DNA from: Saturnia japonica
Lineage: Eukaryota > Arthropoda > Insecta > Lepidoptera > Saturniidae
Direction of reading: 5' to 3'
DNA: 64,000 nucleotides
NCBI GenBank assembly: GCA_033032175.1
Contig: CM065316.1
Span: 6,108,115 to 6,172,114 of the forward strand
Shown here: one piece after another, positions 11,690 through 22,691 of the stretch
Layout: every line of letters begins with the position of its first letter
Position numbering within the stretch: position 1 is the stretch's first letter
Made by a program: the position numbers and the translations under genes
The notes under the pieces: generated by a model
Seen by the model: only the letters and a program-made list of their open reading frames with translations
Databases searched by the model: none
What the model was told of the DNA's origin: nothing

Positions 11690-13440
11690 TGGAAGGGAAA
11701 AAATCATTTTTACAATTGCAATTTTTGTAATTATATAAGTATGTACATATATGCAAGATTTGCTCACTTACTAGTATTAGATAGACATTCTAAAACAATA
11801 CTTCAAATCAGATAATGTTCTCTTATCGAGTTATTACTTTAATGATCTTACTTGTAAACTTTAACTTTCATAAATGAAATTACTACGTCCGTTCCAGTCA
11901 CAATGTCGAAAGTGAATGAAAATGAATGGGTAATAATTTCGGCTTGTCGTTTTTTATAGAGTACGCAGTACGCACCCACCTGCGACATTTAGTACACAAT
12001 AAAAATACTTGAGCGATGACCATACTTTCGGTTGGGTTGTGAACAAATATTAAAACTGAATTAAAAATTATATTATATTATTATTATTTTACTTTCAAAT
12101 TCAAGTTAACTGTGGCCGTCGTTCTGTGGTTCAATATATGTATATATATGTTGTATATATATTTTTATTGTTTACTTATAAATATGGCCATTAATTAGTG
12201 TTATCTAATTCTTATTTAATATATTTTAAGTAAAATCCGTTCTTCAAACTATGAAACAAAGAATTTATATAAGTAAATATTCTATGATTCAAGTACACGC
12301 TCAAATCCACACAAATAATTGTATATATTAATTTGAATAAAGTTATGCTTATTCACATTAATAAATAAAATTCTTATTAAGTTTTATGTTCACGGCTGTC
12401 TGTACTTATATAAGGGCTGCTTTGTATATATCAATTTGTTGGGTATTTAAGAATAGGTACCTATTTAATTTATCGCAGACCTAATATTATAATGTAATAA
12501 TAACCTATTTACGTCTAAATATCTCGGTATTTTTATCTTTGGCGTAATAACGTAGGTGCAGTACTATTATCATTATCATATAATAATAAATTGTAGGGAC
12601 ACGTTGAGACCACCTCTACCAAATAGCACGCGACTTGCGGCATGCCTTATTTACAAAACTTTTTATTATTATCCTAATATCAACAAGGAAAGAATGGTCA
12701 TAATATAATAGTAACCTAAATATGCCGGCACACCTTCGATTTCAGGCTGCATTTATTTGGGCCGCGATTCAAAACAATATAAGTATTCTAGAACGTTGAC
12801 CTCAAGGATCGATAAACGGACTGTTATCATAAGACAGGATTAAACTAAGCGAGAGACTCTTTATAGATATTTAAACGAATATGTATTTACATAAAATTAA
12901 TGAAGTGCTGTTTACATGTAATTTTTAATTTCTTGAAAATATTATATTAATGTAGGCTGAAAATTGACCAAAAGAGTTCGACAATTCAAAATGACAATGT
13001 CGACCATCGGTGATACATATTTCATCGATAGTTGTCGATGTAATACGGCCTGCTAAAATACCTTTTCACACCTCGTTTGAAATACTTAATATCGTAAAAA
13101 AGAGGTTGGCTGGGAGACCATTCCACTGTACGGTAATAGTAAAAATGTGCGAACTTTTAAATTTATACGTTTATATTGATTTAGATTTATAAATTTATCT
13201 TTATTAATATAATTGTTTTTGGAGTTTACTCCTTAAGAATCGATTTTCGTATAAAACCCCCAGTATGTAAATTTTATGAGGAGTGAAATTTATAAAAGCG
13301 CTAACAAAAATCGTTACGTTTATTTCGGTCGGTCGGTCTATTCTTTCAAACGATGACCGTTAAAAAGGTAGATATTACATTGTTTATATTTATATTAGCA
13401 TATAGGTATGAGTATTTATTCCATCGAAGGATGCCGTTTT
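11690..13440. other. A+T-rich DNA, nothing recognised
   Basis: Long A+T-rich tract with simple TA-rich stretches near 12135-12165. No gene or complete element supported. Confidence 0.45.
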
Positions 13441-13444
13441 TATG

Positions 13445-13585
13445 CTGGACTTTAAACCTCTCAGCGACTGGATAAACAATGGGTGATCCCAAAATGCGTT
13501 ATACCAAAAGAGAATGACGGGTCCATCACCATGCGTATGGTGGTAGTGACCTAATCGGGTACAGATCCCAGGCACTAAAGTAAAG
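13445..13585 (+). repeat. Dispersed repeat family Y, copy 2 (3' part)
   Basis: Contains gggtgatcccaaaatgcg, accaaaagagaatga and atggtggtagtgacc blocks that match the 3' half of family Y at 950-1195. Confidence 0.5.
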
Positions 13586-13754
13586 TATAACTTTATTACT
13601 ATATGTGAGACTATATGTGACGTGTATAATTATAAAGAAAACAGTCTCCGAGTTTATTTTTTTTTTTCTATATTTATGTTTACATATTACATATACGATA
13701 AAATCAACATATTTTCTAAAAATTATCCTACTGCAACGCCACTGCGGTTTAACT

Positions 13755-13925
13755 ATGGAAAGGTATTCTCGTCAACACGGGACAAGGTGAAAGACAAGCA
13801 AGTTTAAAGCTAGAACGATTTGTTTAAAGACATCGTCAATTTAAAAAATACTCCCTTAGGACCCGCACCACCTTCCCTGTAAGCAAATTCCTATCAGATA
13901 CGAACAGATTTCAGCAATTCCTCCA
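13755..13925 (+). repeat. Dispersed repeat shared with 8485-8605
   Basis: Second copy of the tattctcgtcaaca...aaatactccctta family. No coding sequence. Confidence 0.45.
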
Positions 13926-13929
13926 CACA

Positions 13930-15005
13930 AAACAACAGTCAAAAATAACTAACTACCTAACTGTCTGAATTTAAGATTAACTTTGGTAATATACAATCTT
14001 AAATCTAAATTATGAACCCACTATAACAGGGATTAGCAGGAAAATATAAGACTGTAGAATATTGGCTTTTGTAATGGCAAAAACGCCCATGGGAAAAGAC
14101 CTCATGTCCCATTGTCCCGAAATTGTGACAGATATAGTCTGGTATTGTTATCATTATTACTGGACGTAGGCCTCCCATATTAGTGTATGTGATCGTCTTG
14201 TCACGTATGTAAAATTTATGGAATAGCACGGATTTCCTCCTAGGCTAAGACATGAGGCTCTTTAAAAAGTCACTGAAATGCGCTCGCAAACGCCGGCAAC
14301 ATAACAATATTCCAGAGGTATCTCTGATGTTCCAGTTGTGCAAAGGTGATGATGAATATTTACCTGTTTGCTGACCTTTTAACATAAAAAAATAATGCTC
14401 TCCACTGGACCTGATTTTATCAATTCGCTTCCTTCTTCCTTCACTACTAACCATGTTTTTATAGCGTATCGACAAATTCATATTTGAAATAATATTGCAT
14501 TTTAGATTGTCGAGAAAATATTACCAATTTCAACATATCAATAAATATTCAAGGGGTTGTAATGGTATTTTTATGATACAACTATTTGTGCACGCAGCTC
14601 CGCTCGCATGGACTATAGATTTATTGCTTATGAAGATATCGTGATATTTCTTTTTAGTTAAGCCAAGTATCTAAGTTGTAAAACAAAAATTAAATCTATC
14701 GAGTAATTTTTGCGTGATGCGCGCAAAACGGTAAACCTCTAGCATTTTATTTATATGGATGGATAAAAGCTACACAGATTACTTTGAAAAAAAAAAAGAA
14801 GTGAATGCGTATACTTATGTACGCGCGTTAGAAGTTATGCTTTTTCGAATAGCAATTACGATGTTACGTGACGCACAGCATTAAGTGTATGTGTGACTAT
14901 TTTCAGAACAATTAAACAAGAGATTTACCAAGCAACTTCATGGTGTAGAGTTTTTGTTACAATATGCGCGCGCATCATAAAATCTCATAATTTTTTTTAT
15001 AATGA
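13930..15005. other. No recognised gene
   Basis: Unassigned. 14575-14725 matches blocks at 22955-23095 (gaagatatcgtgatatttxtt; ...tttttgcgtgat), a dispersed repeat end of unknown family. Confidence 0.4.
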
Positions 15006-15006
15006 A

Positions 15007-15372
15007 TTGTGTTAGATTCTATAATAAACTTCCTAAGCACATTACCGATTTGCCGGATAATAAGTTCAAGAATCATATTAAGCCGGTTTTATTGTCGAAG
15101 GGGTATTAATTATAGGGTGGCTGATTATGTGAATGATAGTGATATCTGGATGGGATTTCCTCTCTGTACATCTACTGAAAATGATTATAACTGTATATAA
15201 TTAAATATTGTAAAACCAATAAATAAAGATAATAAGATGTTGATACACCCGATCGAGTTTCTTGTCGGTTCTTCTCGATGGCCGGGATGTTTTCCGAACC
15301 GGTGGTAGTTTTTTGACATTCATAAGTACCTTCTTGGGGCTTAAATTAAATAAAGATATTTTGATTTTTTGA
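15007..15372 (+). mobile_element. CR1/jockey-type LINE 3' end
   Basis: Read in the frame beginning near 15010, the sequence gives a VRFYNKLPKHITDLPDNKFK segment, typical of the very C-terminus of a Lepidoptera LINE reverse transcriptase. After a frameshift it continues as VADYVNDSDIW. A 3' UTR follows with gagtttcttgtcggttcttc, ccgaaccggtggtagttttt and a terminal ttaaataaagatattttgat. The 5' end is missing and the coding part is broken, so it is inactive. No target-site duplication was found. Confidence 0.75.
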
Positions 15373-15373
15373 A

Positions 15374-15688
15374 ATGCGTCTAATGATGTATAACTACAAA
15401 ACCTGTTTTATAATAAAAGTAATATTTGAGGTAAATGCTTTTTCTTATGTGAGCTTTAAAATGAATAAACGTAAAAGGTTGCAGTTAACGTCGTCTAGTA
15501 AAAGTGAATTAGAACCAGTGAAACATAATTGTGGGGATGAACATTTTATTACATTTAAAAAAAAACTTTCTAGAGATTTTAAAAGCATGTTTATTGTGTT
15601 AAAGCCACCAAATGATAGGGAACCATATTGCCGAGGTCGTAACTTTGTCTTTGTACCGCGCGATCACCGAAAGTCGAGTGGTGGCTGA
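15374..15688 (+). CDS. Unrecognised 104-codon open frame
   Basis: An open frame directly after the LINE tail. The stretch from the internal Met at codon 30 (MNKRKRLQLTSSSKSELEP) is hydrophilic and rich in Lys and Ser, and the C-terminal part holds CRGRNFVFVPRDH. I do not recognise a family. No promoter or splice context was identified. It could be a remnant of an element ORF, a short exon, or chance; base composition is a little less A+T-rich than its surroundings, which is why it is listed at all. Confidence 0.15.
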   Translation: MRLMMYNYKTCFIIKVIFEVNAFSYVSFKMNKRKRLQLTSSSKSELEPVKHNCGDEHFITFKKKLSRDFKSMFIVLKPPNDREPYCRGRNFVFVPRDHRKSSGG

Positions 15689-15689
15689 T

Positions 15690-16745
15690 CACGTACGCAT
15701 TCGGTATTAATATAGTAGAATAACATTTCATTTTGATTAGTATTTGTAAGTGATATAAAGTTCATATTCTCTTGGAATTGTGTTTATACATGACACTGTC
15801 AAAACGAATGATACAGCTACGTAACATCAAATCTTTCTTAGAAGCCACCCAAATCTTAAGATTATTTTGTATATGAGAAAAAGTAAGATTAATCTTTTTC
15901 GAGGTGTGAAGTTTATCTATCTTCTGTCGTTAACTGTCTCTGCCCTTCTAAGAAATATTAATCAATTACTACTTTTTAATGTTTTGTAGTAAATAGTTAA
16001 CATGAATTTCATAACGGTTAATTTTAGAACCTGTTTATGGATGTTTGTATACAGGTTGGATTTTTGAGATGGCCAAATCCGAATCTATGAGAAAATATAG
16101 AAAAAAGTGGTGTGATATTGGTACGTTTTTTATCCCTTTCTTGAGCGCGAAATCAAACAAATTGATTTGAAAAATATATGGTACTGGTATTATTAAGGAT
16201 CAATACTTTTGACTAGGTACTGGAAAGGGCATATATCAGGGAAGCCAGATAGTATGATATAAAGAAGACTCTTTAATATTAATACCACCTTTGGCTTTTC
16301 GTTTTTCAAAAAGCCTTCTATATCATAAATAAAAAAAAACGGCTACAAGAAATGAATTTATAAAAAATCTTTCTTAATATATTTTATAACCCTTACGGCT
16401 AAATGATTTTATAGAATAGTTTTTGTTTATGGAGTTAATTAATTTTTATGTTCGAAGTGAATATTTAAGAGGCACAATAGCAATTCGAAAGCAGCCGATC
16501 CTTTTCATGTCTTGATAGAAACAGGTAGGTAGCGATCGAAATGCATCGAAGCGATTAGCACCCTCTCGTGTTTTTTTTTTACTTTTTTATGGTCACGGAT
16601 GATTTAGAACCTTTTTTTAGTTTCGTATTTTGTTGGTAGCCAGTACTACTATCAACATAATATTTTATCATGTTTTTCTAACCAAAAATGGACGATTTAT
16701 CAACAATAACAACTACTGTTTGCGTTTTCGATTCACAAGGACTAC
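15690..16745. other. Unassigned DNA with one repeat copy
   Basis: 16045-16215 is the uninterrupted partner of the repeat at 10815-11160. Nothing else is recognised before the LTR array. Confidence 0.45.
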
Positions 16746-16749
16746 ATGT
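16746..16749 (+). repeat. 4-bp target-site duplication, left
   Basis: ATGT immediately before the first LTR. The same ATGT lies at 22688-22691 immediately after the third LTR. Confidence 0.8.
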
Positions 16750-17898
16750 TGTTATATTATTTATCTGGAAGATAATCTTATTTATCTTATTTAATATCTA
16801 CTTTATATTATTCATCATAAGTTCATTTGGTTTACCTTATTATTGTTTTGGTGTACCTATTCTTTTATTTCCAGGATACCAATTAATGATAGGTTTATGT
16901 ATTGATGCGTTTAGATAATTTATAACTTGATAATTTTTGTTTAATAACAGCTTTGTTAATATTTTAGGTTCGTATTGTTTACATTGCAATATTATGACAA
17001 TCTCTGTCATTGATAATTCTTTGATAGTAATAGAGCATGCGCAGTTAGGAGTTTCTCAGGTATAGACAAATATTCTATACAGGTTCTAGTTTAGCAAAAT
17101 AAATCTATGATTAGATTTATTTTGAATTTTTAAAATAAGAAAAGTCTAGTAAGATGAAATTTTGAATTCAAACAAAAATAGAAAATTAGAAGAGAGAGTA
17201 TGACAGATTTTTCAGGATCGATCTGATCATGATTATTGTACGGCAGACCTTTGAATCGGAGTAACGTTTATATAATAATTATCAAGTGTTTAAATAAAAC
17301 CAAATTATTGTACGGCAGACCTTTGAATCGAGTAACGTTTATATAATAATTATCAAGAGTTTTGATATAGTTGATACGTTTATAATTTAAATATCTACAG
17401 TTTGATAAAATAACTATTTTTGTGGGTGAAGTACCCTATTGAAGAAGACAATAATATTCCAGGAACTTATACCTGGATTAATATATAAATTACTGATATA
17501 TATATTTTTGTTTCGCCATATCGAGAGCTGAACGGATTCCGACGTTCCACTTGATGCAGCGACGTCTTCACTTGGACTGAGCTTGTTCATACGGCTCACA
17601 CCACGTTGTCCGCTGAGGGCGAGCCTCGTGATTCAACCTTGTTTGGCCTACCTACTCAACACGGAGAGATCCTAGGCAAGGATCTCTACGCTGAGCTGTC
17701 GGAGCAAGAAGAACGTCTCGGTTATGGACATTAAAATTGTGTACTAATAATTTGTAAAACCCATATTATCTGAAAATTGTAAGGTATGCTGGAAAAGTAT
17801 ACATAACTATCCTAAATTATAAAACTTTCATTCATTTTACCTACGTTTAGTTTATTCTCTATCTCTCTTCTTACCTAAATTAAATTATAATCATAACA
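16750..17898 (+). repeat. LTR 1 (original 5' LTR)
   Basis: 1149 bp. Internal structure: a perfect inverted repeat with 12-bp arms (17096-17107 and 17112-17123), a direct duplication of about 57 bp (17232-17290 and 17304-17360), and a G+C-richer segment near 17520-17720. A 9-bp perfect hairpin, AGAGATCCT/AGGATCTCT, lies at 17065+600 (17665-17673 and 17679-17687). Unique left-side variants relative to LTR 2 and 3: G at 16830, T at 16938, A at 17079. The short minus-strand open frame at 17414-17599 is identical in all LTRs because the LTRs are, and is not evidence of a gene. Confidence 0.92.
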
Positions 17899-17901
17899 AT
17901 T

Positions 17902-17914
17902 TGGCGCCCAACGT
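17902..17914 (+). promoter_or_regulatory. Primer binding site, tRNA-Lys type
   Basis: TGGCGCCCAACGT begins 3 nt after LTR 1. Established knowledge: the 3' end of tRNA-Lys(CUU) pairs with PBS sequences starting TGGCGCCCAACG. The match stops after 13 nt. The copy in the second internal region is at 20297-20309. Confidence 0.85.
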
Positions 17915-19134
17915 AAAATAACCCCTATAATTCCCTCAAAATTCTGAAACGATCACACTCGTGATAGTAAATTTTTTGAAAAATATTTTGGACGTATAAT
18001 ATTTTATATATATATAAATTCTTCACATCATTCATTGACAGTATTTATTTAAATACTTCTATTTAGTATAACTAATATAACATTTTCAATTAATTATCAA
18101 ATAAATTTGATTTGATAATTAAATTTCATTAAGATAATATTTTTAACATATTATTTTTATTATTACTAGAGCTATGGCTAAAGCAAGGGAAACCATGGTG
18201 GACGACATTCCCCTTAAGGTATTATGTGTGGATGAGGAGGTATATTATATAACAATATAATATAATTTTCCTAAAAATTCAAAAACACACTTTATCTAGT
18301 GTTGGTATATGTTTTACATATATATATTTTTTGGAATATCATTTGGTTAGCTGCTTATTTTTATAAATTTGAAATAAATAAACATCAATATAAAACATTT
18401 CCGTTTTATAAAAATTTCTTTTTAGGTCTTATATTATTAAGTATATGTGTATATGGGGATAGTATATTTTATTTTATTTATAGTATATTATATAATATTA
18501 ATTATATGTATCTTTATTATATTTCTTGGCTGTTGTCCAAGATATTTACAGCATTTTAAAGGCTGTGATTATTTTCGGCATTTGTGCCGGTATTATTATG
18601 CAGCGTCTAAAGGTGTTACTTATGCAGCGGTTATGCTGTTACTTATGCAGCGTTTATGCTGATTTTATGCAGCAATTATTACTGATATTGAGTGAGGTGG
18701 AATTATATTTATATATCCTTATTTATATATTGGGGTTTATTCGACTAAATATTAGTCTTATATATAATGGAGCGGCTGTCTACTCCTTAAATAAGCCATA
18801 GGACAAAATCAATATTTATTTATTGTTACAGAGCGGGTGATGACTCTTCATAACAAAAGCCAACATTCGAGTGGTAGGCAAGCTCGTAAAATATACCATT
18901 CTGCCTTAATGATGAGCAACTTCTGGAGTGGGAGCCATTGACTGTGAGCCCCAACACCTACGGTGTGCCTGGTGATGACATGTTTGAGGTATGTATGGAA
19001 CTTTGTTAGGATTTGATAGGGTGAGGTATGTTTGCTGGTATGTTAAAGATGTATGTAATTGTGAAGCTAGCTCTCTATATTATAAAGTATATATTATCAA
19101 AATTTTTCCTTCAATTGAAAAATTTTACGGGGTC

Positions 19135-19144
19135 AAAGGGGAAA
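19135..19144 (+). promoter_or_regulatory. Polypurine tract
   Basis: AAAGGGGAAA directly before LTR 2, the expected primer site for plus-strand synthesis. The equivalent before LTR 3 is 21529-21538. Confidence 0.85.
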
Positions 19145-20293
19145 TGTTATATTATTTATCTGGAAGATAATCTTATTTATCTTATTTAATATCTACTTTA
19201 TATTATTCATCATAAGTTCATTTGATTTACCTTATTATTGTTTTGGTGTACCTATTCTTTTATTTCCAGGATACCAATTAATGATAGGTTTATGTATTGA
19301 TGCGTTTAGATAATTTATAACTTGATAATTTTGGTTTAATAACAGCTTTGTTAATATTTTAGGTTCGTATTGTTTACATTGCAATATTATGACAATCTCT
19401 GTCATTGATAATTCTTTGATAGTAATAGAGCATGCGCAGTTAGGAGTTTCTCAGGTATAGACAAATATTCTATCCAGGTTCTAGTTTAGCAAAATAAATC
19501 TATGATTAGATTTATTTTGAATTTTTAAAATAAGAAAAGTCTAGTAAGATGAAATTTTGAATTCAAACAAAAATAGAAAATTAGAAGAGAGAGTATGACA
19601 GATTTTTCAGGATCGATCTGATCATGATTATTGTACGGCAGACCTTTGAATCGGAGTAACGTTTATATAATAATTATCAAGTGTTTAAATAAAACCAAAT
19701 TATTGTACGGCAGACCTTTGAATCGAGTAACGTTTATATAATAATTATCAAGAGTTTTGATATAGTTGATACGTTTATAATTTAAATATCTACAGTTTGA
19801 TAAAATAACTATTTTTGTGGGTGAAGTACCCTATTGAAGAAGACAATAATATTCCAGGAACTTATACCTGGATTAATATATAAATTACTGATATATATAT
19901 TTTTGTTTCGCCATATCGAGAGCTGAACGGATTCCGACGTTCCACTTGATGCAGCGACGTCTTCACTTGGACTGAGCTTGTTCATACGGCTCACACCACG
20001 TTGTCCGCTGAGGGCGAGCCTCGTGATTCAACCTTGTTTGGCCTACCTACTCAACACGGAGAGATCCTAGGCAAGGATCTCTACGCTGAGCTGTCGGAGC
20101 AAGAAGAACGTCTCGGTTATGGACATTAAAATTGTGTACTAATAATTTGTAAAACCCATATTATCTGAAAATTGTAAGGTATGCTGGAAAAGTATACATA
20201 ACTATCCTAAATTATAAAACTTTCATTCATTTTACCTACGTTTAGTTTATTCTCTATCTCTCTTCTTACCTAAATTAAATTATAATCATAACA
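19145..20293 (+). repeat. LTR 2, mosaic of LTR 3 and LTR 1
   Basis: 1149 bp. At three left-hand sites it has the LTR 3 base: A at 19225, G at 19333, C at 19474. At three right-hand sites it has the LTR 1 base: C at 19711, G at 19768, A at 20031. A switch therefore lies between 19474 and 19711, in line with crossing-over between a 3' LTR and a 5' LTR. Confidence 0.92.
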
Positions 20294-21538
20294 ATTTGGC
20301 GCCCAACGTAAAATAACCCCTATAATTCCCTCAAAATTCTGAAACGATCACACTCGTGATAGTAAATTTTTTGAAAAATATTTTGGACGTATAATATTTT
20401 ATATATATATAAATTCTTCACATCATTCATTGACAGTATTTATTTAAATACTTCTATTTAGTATAACTAATATAACATTTTCAATTAATTATCAAATAAA
20501 TTTGATTTGATAATTAAATTTCATTAAGATAATATTTTTAACATATTATTTCTATTATTACTAGAGCTATGGCTAAAGCAAGGGAAACCATGGTGGACGA
20601 CATTCCCCTTAAGGTATTATGTGTGGATGAGGAGGTATATTATATAACAATATAATATAATTTTCCTAAAAATTCAAAAACACACTTTATCTAGTGTTGG
20701 TATATGTTTTACATATATATATTTTTTGGAATATCATTTGGTTAGCTGCTTATTTTTATAAATTTGAAATAAATAAACATCAATATAAAACATTTCCCTT
20801 TTATAAAAATTTCTTTTTAGGTCTTATATTATTAAGTATATGTGTATATGGGGATAGTATATTTTATTTTATTTATAGTATATTATATAATATTAATTAT
20901 ATGTATCTTTATTATATTTCTTGGCTGTTGTCCAAGATATTTACAGCATTTTAAAGGCTGTGATTATTTTCGGCATTTGTGCCGGTATTATTATGCAGCG
21001 TCTAAAGGTGTTACTTATGCAGCGGTTATGCTGTTACTTATGCAGCGTTTATGCTGATTTTATGCAGCAATTATTACTGATATTGAGTGAGGTGGAATTA
21101 TATTTATATATCCTTATTTATATATTGGGGTTTATTCGACTAAATATTAGTCTTATATATAATGGAGCGGCTGTCTACTCCTTAAATAACCATAGGACAA
21201 AATCAATATTTATTTATTGTTACAGAGCGGGTGATGACTCTTCATAACAAAAGCCAACATTCGAGTGGTAGGCAAGCTCGTAAAATATACCATTCTGCCT
21301 TAATGATGAGCAACTTCTGGAGTGGGAGCCATTGACTGTGAGCCCCAACACCTACGGTGTGCCTGGTGATGACATGTTTGAGGTATGTATGGAACTTTGT
21401 TAGGATTTGATAGGGTGAGGTATGTTTGCTGGTATGTTAAAGATGTATGTAATTGTGAAGCTAGCTCTCTATATTATAAAGTATATATTATCAAAATTTT
21501 TCCTTCAATTGAAAAATTTTACGGGGTCAAAGGGGAAA
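20294..21538 (+). other. Internal region 2 of the LTR element
   Basis: Nearly identical to internal region 1. Differences seen: T to C in the ttattttxtattatta tract just before the short ATG frame, G to C in catttccxtttta, and a missing G where copy 1 reads aaataagccatagg and this copy aaataaccatagg. The last change shortens the period by one base and extends the downstream hydrophobic frame to 21247. It again holds PBS, short ATG frame, ATGCAGCG repeats and polypurine tract, and again no gag-pol. Confidence 0.7.
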
Positions 21539-22687
21539 TGTTATATTATTTATCTGGAAGATAATCTTATTTATCTTATTTAATATCTACTTTATATTAT
21601 TCATCATAAGTTCATTTGATTTACCTTATTATTGTTTTGGTGTACCTATTCTTTTATTTCCAGGATACCAATTAATGATAGGTTTATGTATTGATGCGTT
21701 TAGATAATTTATAACTTGATAATTTTGGTTTAATAACAGCTTTGTTAATATTTTAGGTTCGTATTGTTTACATTGCAATATTATGACAATCTCTGTCATT
21801 GATAATTCTTTGATAGTAATAGAGCATGCGCAGTTAGGAGTTTCTCAGGTATAGACAAATATTCTATCCAGGTTCTAGTTTAGCAAAATAAATCTATGAT
21901 TAGATTTATTTTGAATTTTTAAAATAAGAAAAGTCTAGTAAGATGAAATTTTGAATTCAAACAAAAATAGAAAATTAGAAGAGAGAGTATGACAGATTTT
22001 TCAGGATCGATCTGATCATGATTATTGTACGGCAGACCTTTGAATCGGAGTAACGTTTATATAATAATTATCAAGTGTTTAAATAAAACCAAATTATTGT
22101 ACGGTAGACCTTTGAATCGAGTAACGTTTATATAATAATTATCAAGAGTTTTGATATAGTTAATACGTTTATAATTTAAATATCTACAGTTTGATAAAAT
22201 AACTATTTTTGTGGGTGAAGTACCCTATTGAAGAAGACAATAATATTCCAGGAACTTATACCTGGATTAATATATAAATTACTGATATATATATTTTTGT
22301 TTCGCCATATCGAGAGCTGAACGGATTCCGACGTTCCACTTGATGCAGCGACGTCTTCACTTGGACTGAGCTTGTTCATACGGCTCACACCACGTTGTCC
22401 GCTGAGGGCGAGCCTCGTGATTCACCCTTGTTTGGCCTACCTACTCAACACGGAGAGATCCTAGGCAAGGATCTCTACGCTGAGCTGTCGGAGCAAGAAG
22501 AACGTCTCGGTTATGGACATTAAAATTGTGTACTAATAATTTGTAAAACCCATATTATCTGAAAATTGTAAGGTATGCTGGAAAAGTATACATAACTATC
22601 CTAAATTATAAAACTTTCATTCATTTTACCTACGTTTAGTTTATTCTCTATCTCTCTTCTTACCTAAATTAAATTATAATCATAACA
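21539..22687 (+). repeat. LTR 3 (original 3' LTR)
   Basis: 1149 bp, followed at once by the right ATGT duplication (22688-22691). Private right-side variants: T at 22105, A at 22162 and C at 22425. It shares the three left-side variants with LTR 2 against LTR 1. Confidence 0.92.
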
Positions 22688-22691
22688 ATGT

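Larger units (their letters stand above)
17899..19144 (+). other. Internal region 1 of the LTR element, no gag-pol
   Basis: A short ATG frame at 18174-18260 (MAKARETMVDDIPLK...) ends in a GAG|GTATAT donor-like site. An acceptor-like TTTATTTATTGTTACAG lies at 18831. A second donor-like GAG|GTATGT is near 18988, after a frame reading CLNDEQLLEWEPLTV. These look like small spliced exons, but no continuous product could be established. Two hydrophobic frames (18299-18559, 18526-18801) are A+T-driven and unsupported. The second covers four imperfect repeats of about 23 bp starting with ATGCAGCG/A (18598, 18622, 18645, 18667). It ends with AAAGGGGAAA. Confidence 0.7.
16750..22687 (+). mobile_element. 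Tandem LTR retrotransposon array, LTR-int-LTR-int-LTR
   Basis: Three LTRs of 1149 bp alternate with two internal regions (1246 and 1245 bp) at a period of 2395/2394 bp. Each LTR begins TGTTATATT and ends ATAACA, with TG...CA termini. The whole array, not each unit, is enclosed by the duplication ATGT. Each internal region opens with a primer binding site and closes with a polypurine tract, so the sense strand is plus. No gag, protease, reverse transcriptase or integrase is present. It is therefore a non-autonomous element. The LTRs differ at only a few sites, so the insertion is recent. A 4-bp duplication and a tRNA-Lys-type primer suggest the Gypsy superfamily, but that is inference. Confidence 0.93.

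Noticed and set aside
17414..17599. 61-codon minus-strand frame repeated identically three times
   Set aside because: It lies inside the LTR, so identity follows from LTR identity, not from selection on a protein. It has no known similarity.
18299..18801. Hydrophobic frames that might be an envelope-like membrane protein
   Set aside because: Their Ile/Tyr/Leu-rich make-up follows from extreme A+T content. No signal peptide cleavage context, Cys pattern or furin-like site was seen, and the second frame runs through a short tandem repeat.
16750..22687. Direct-repeat array considered as a CRISPR array or satellite
   Set aside because: The 2.4-kb period, TG...CA ends, primer binding site, polypurine tract and single target-site duplication identify LTR retrotransposon units.
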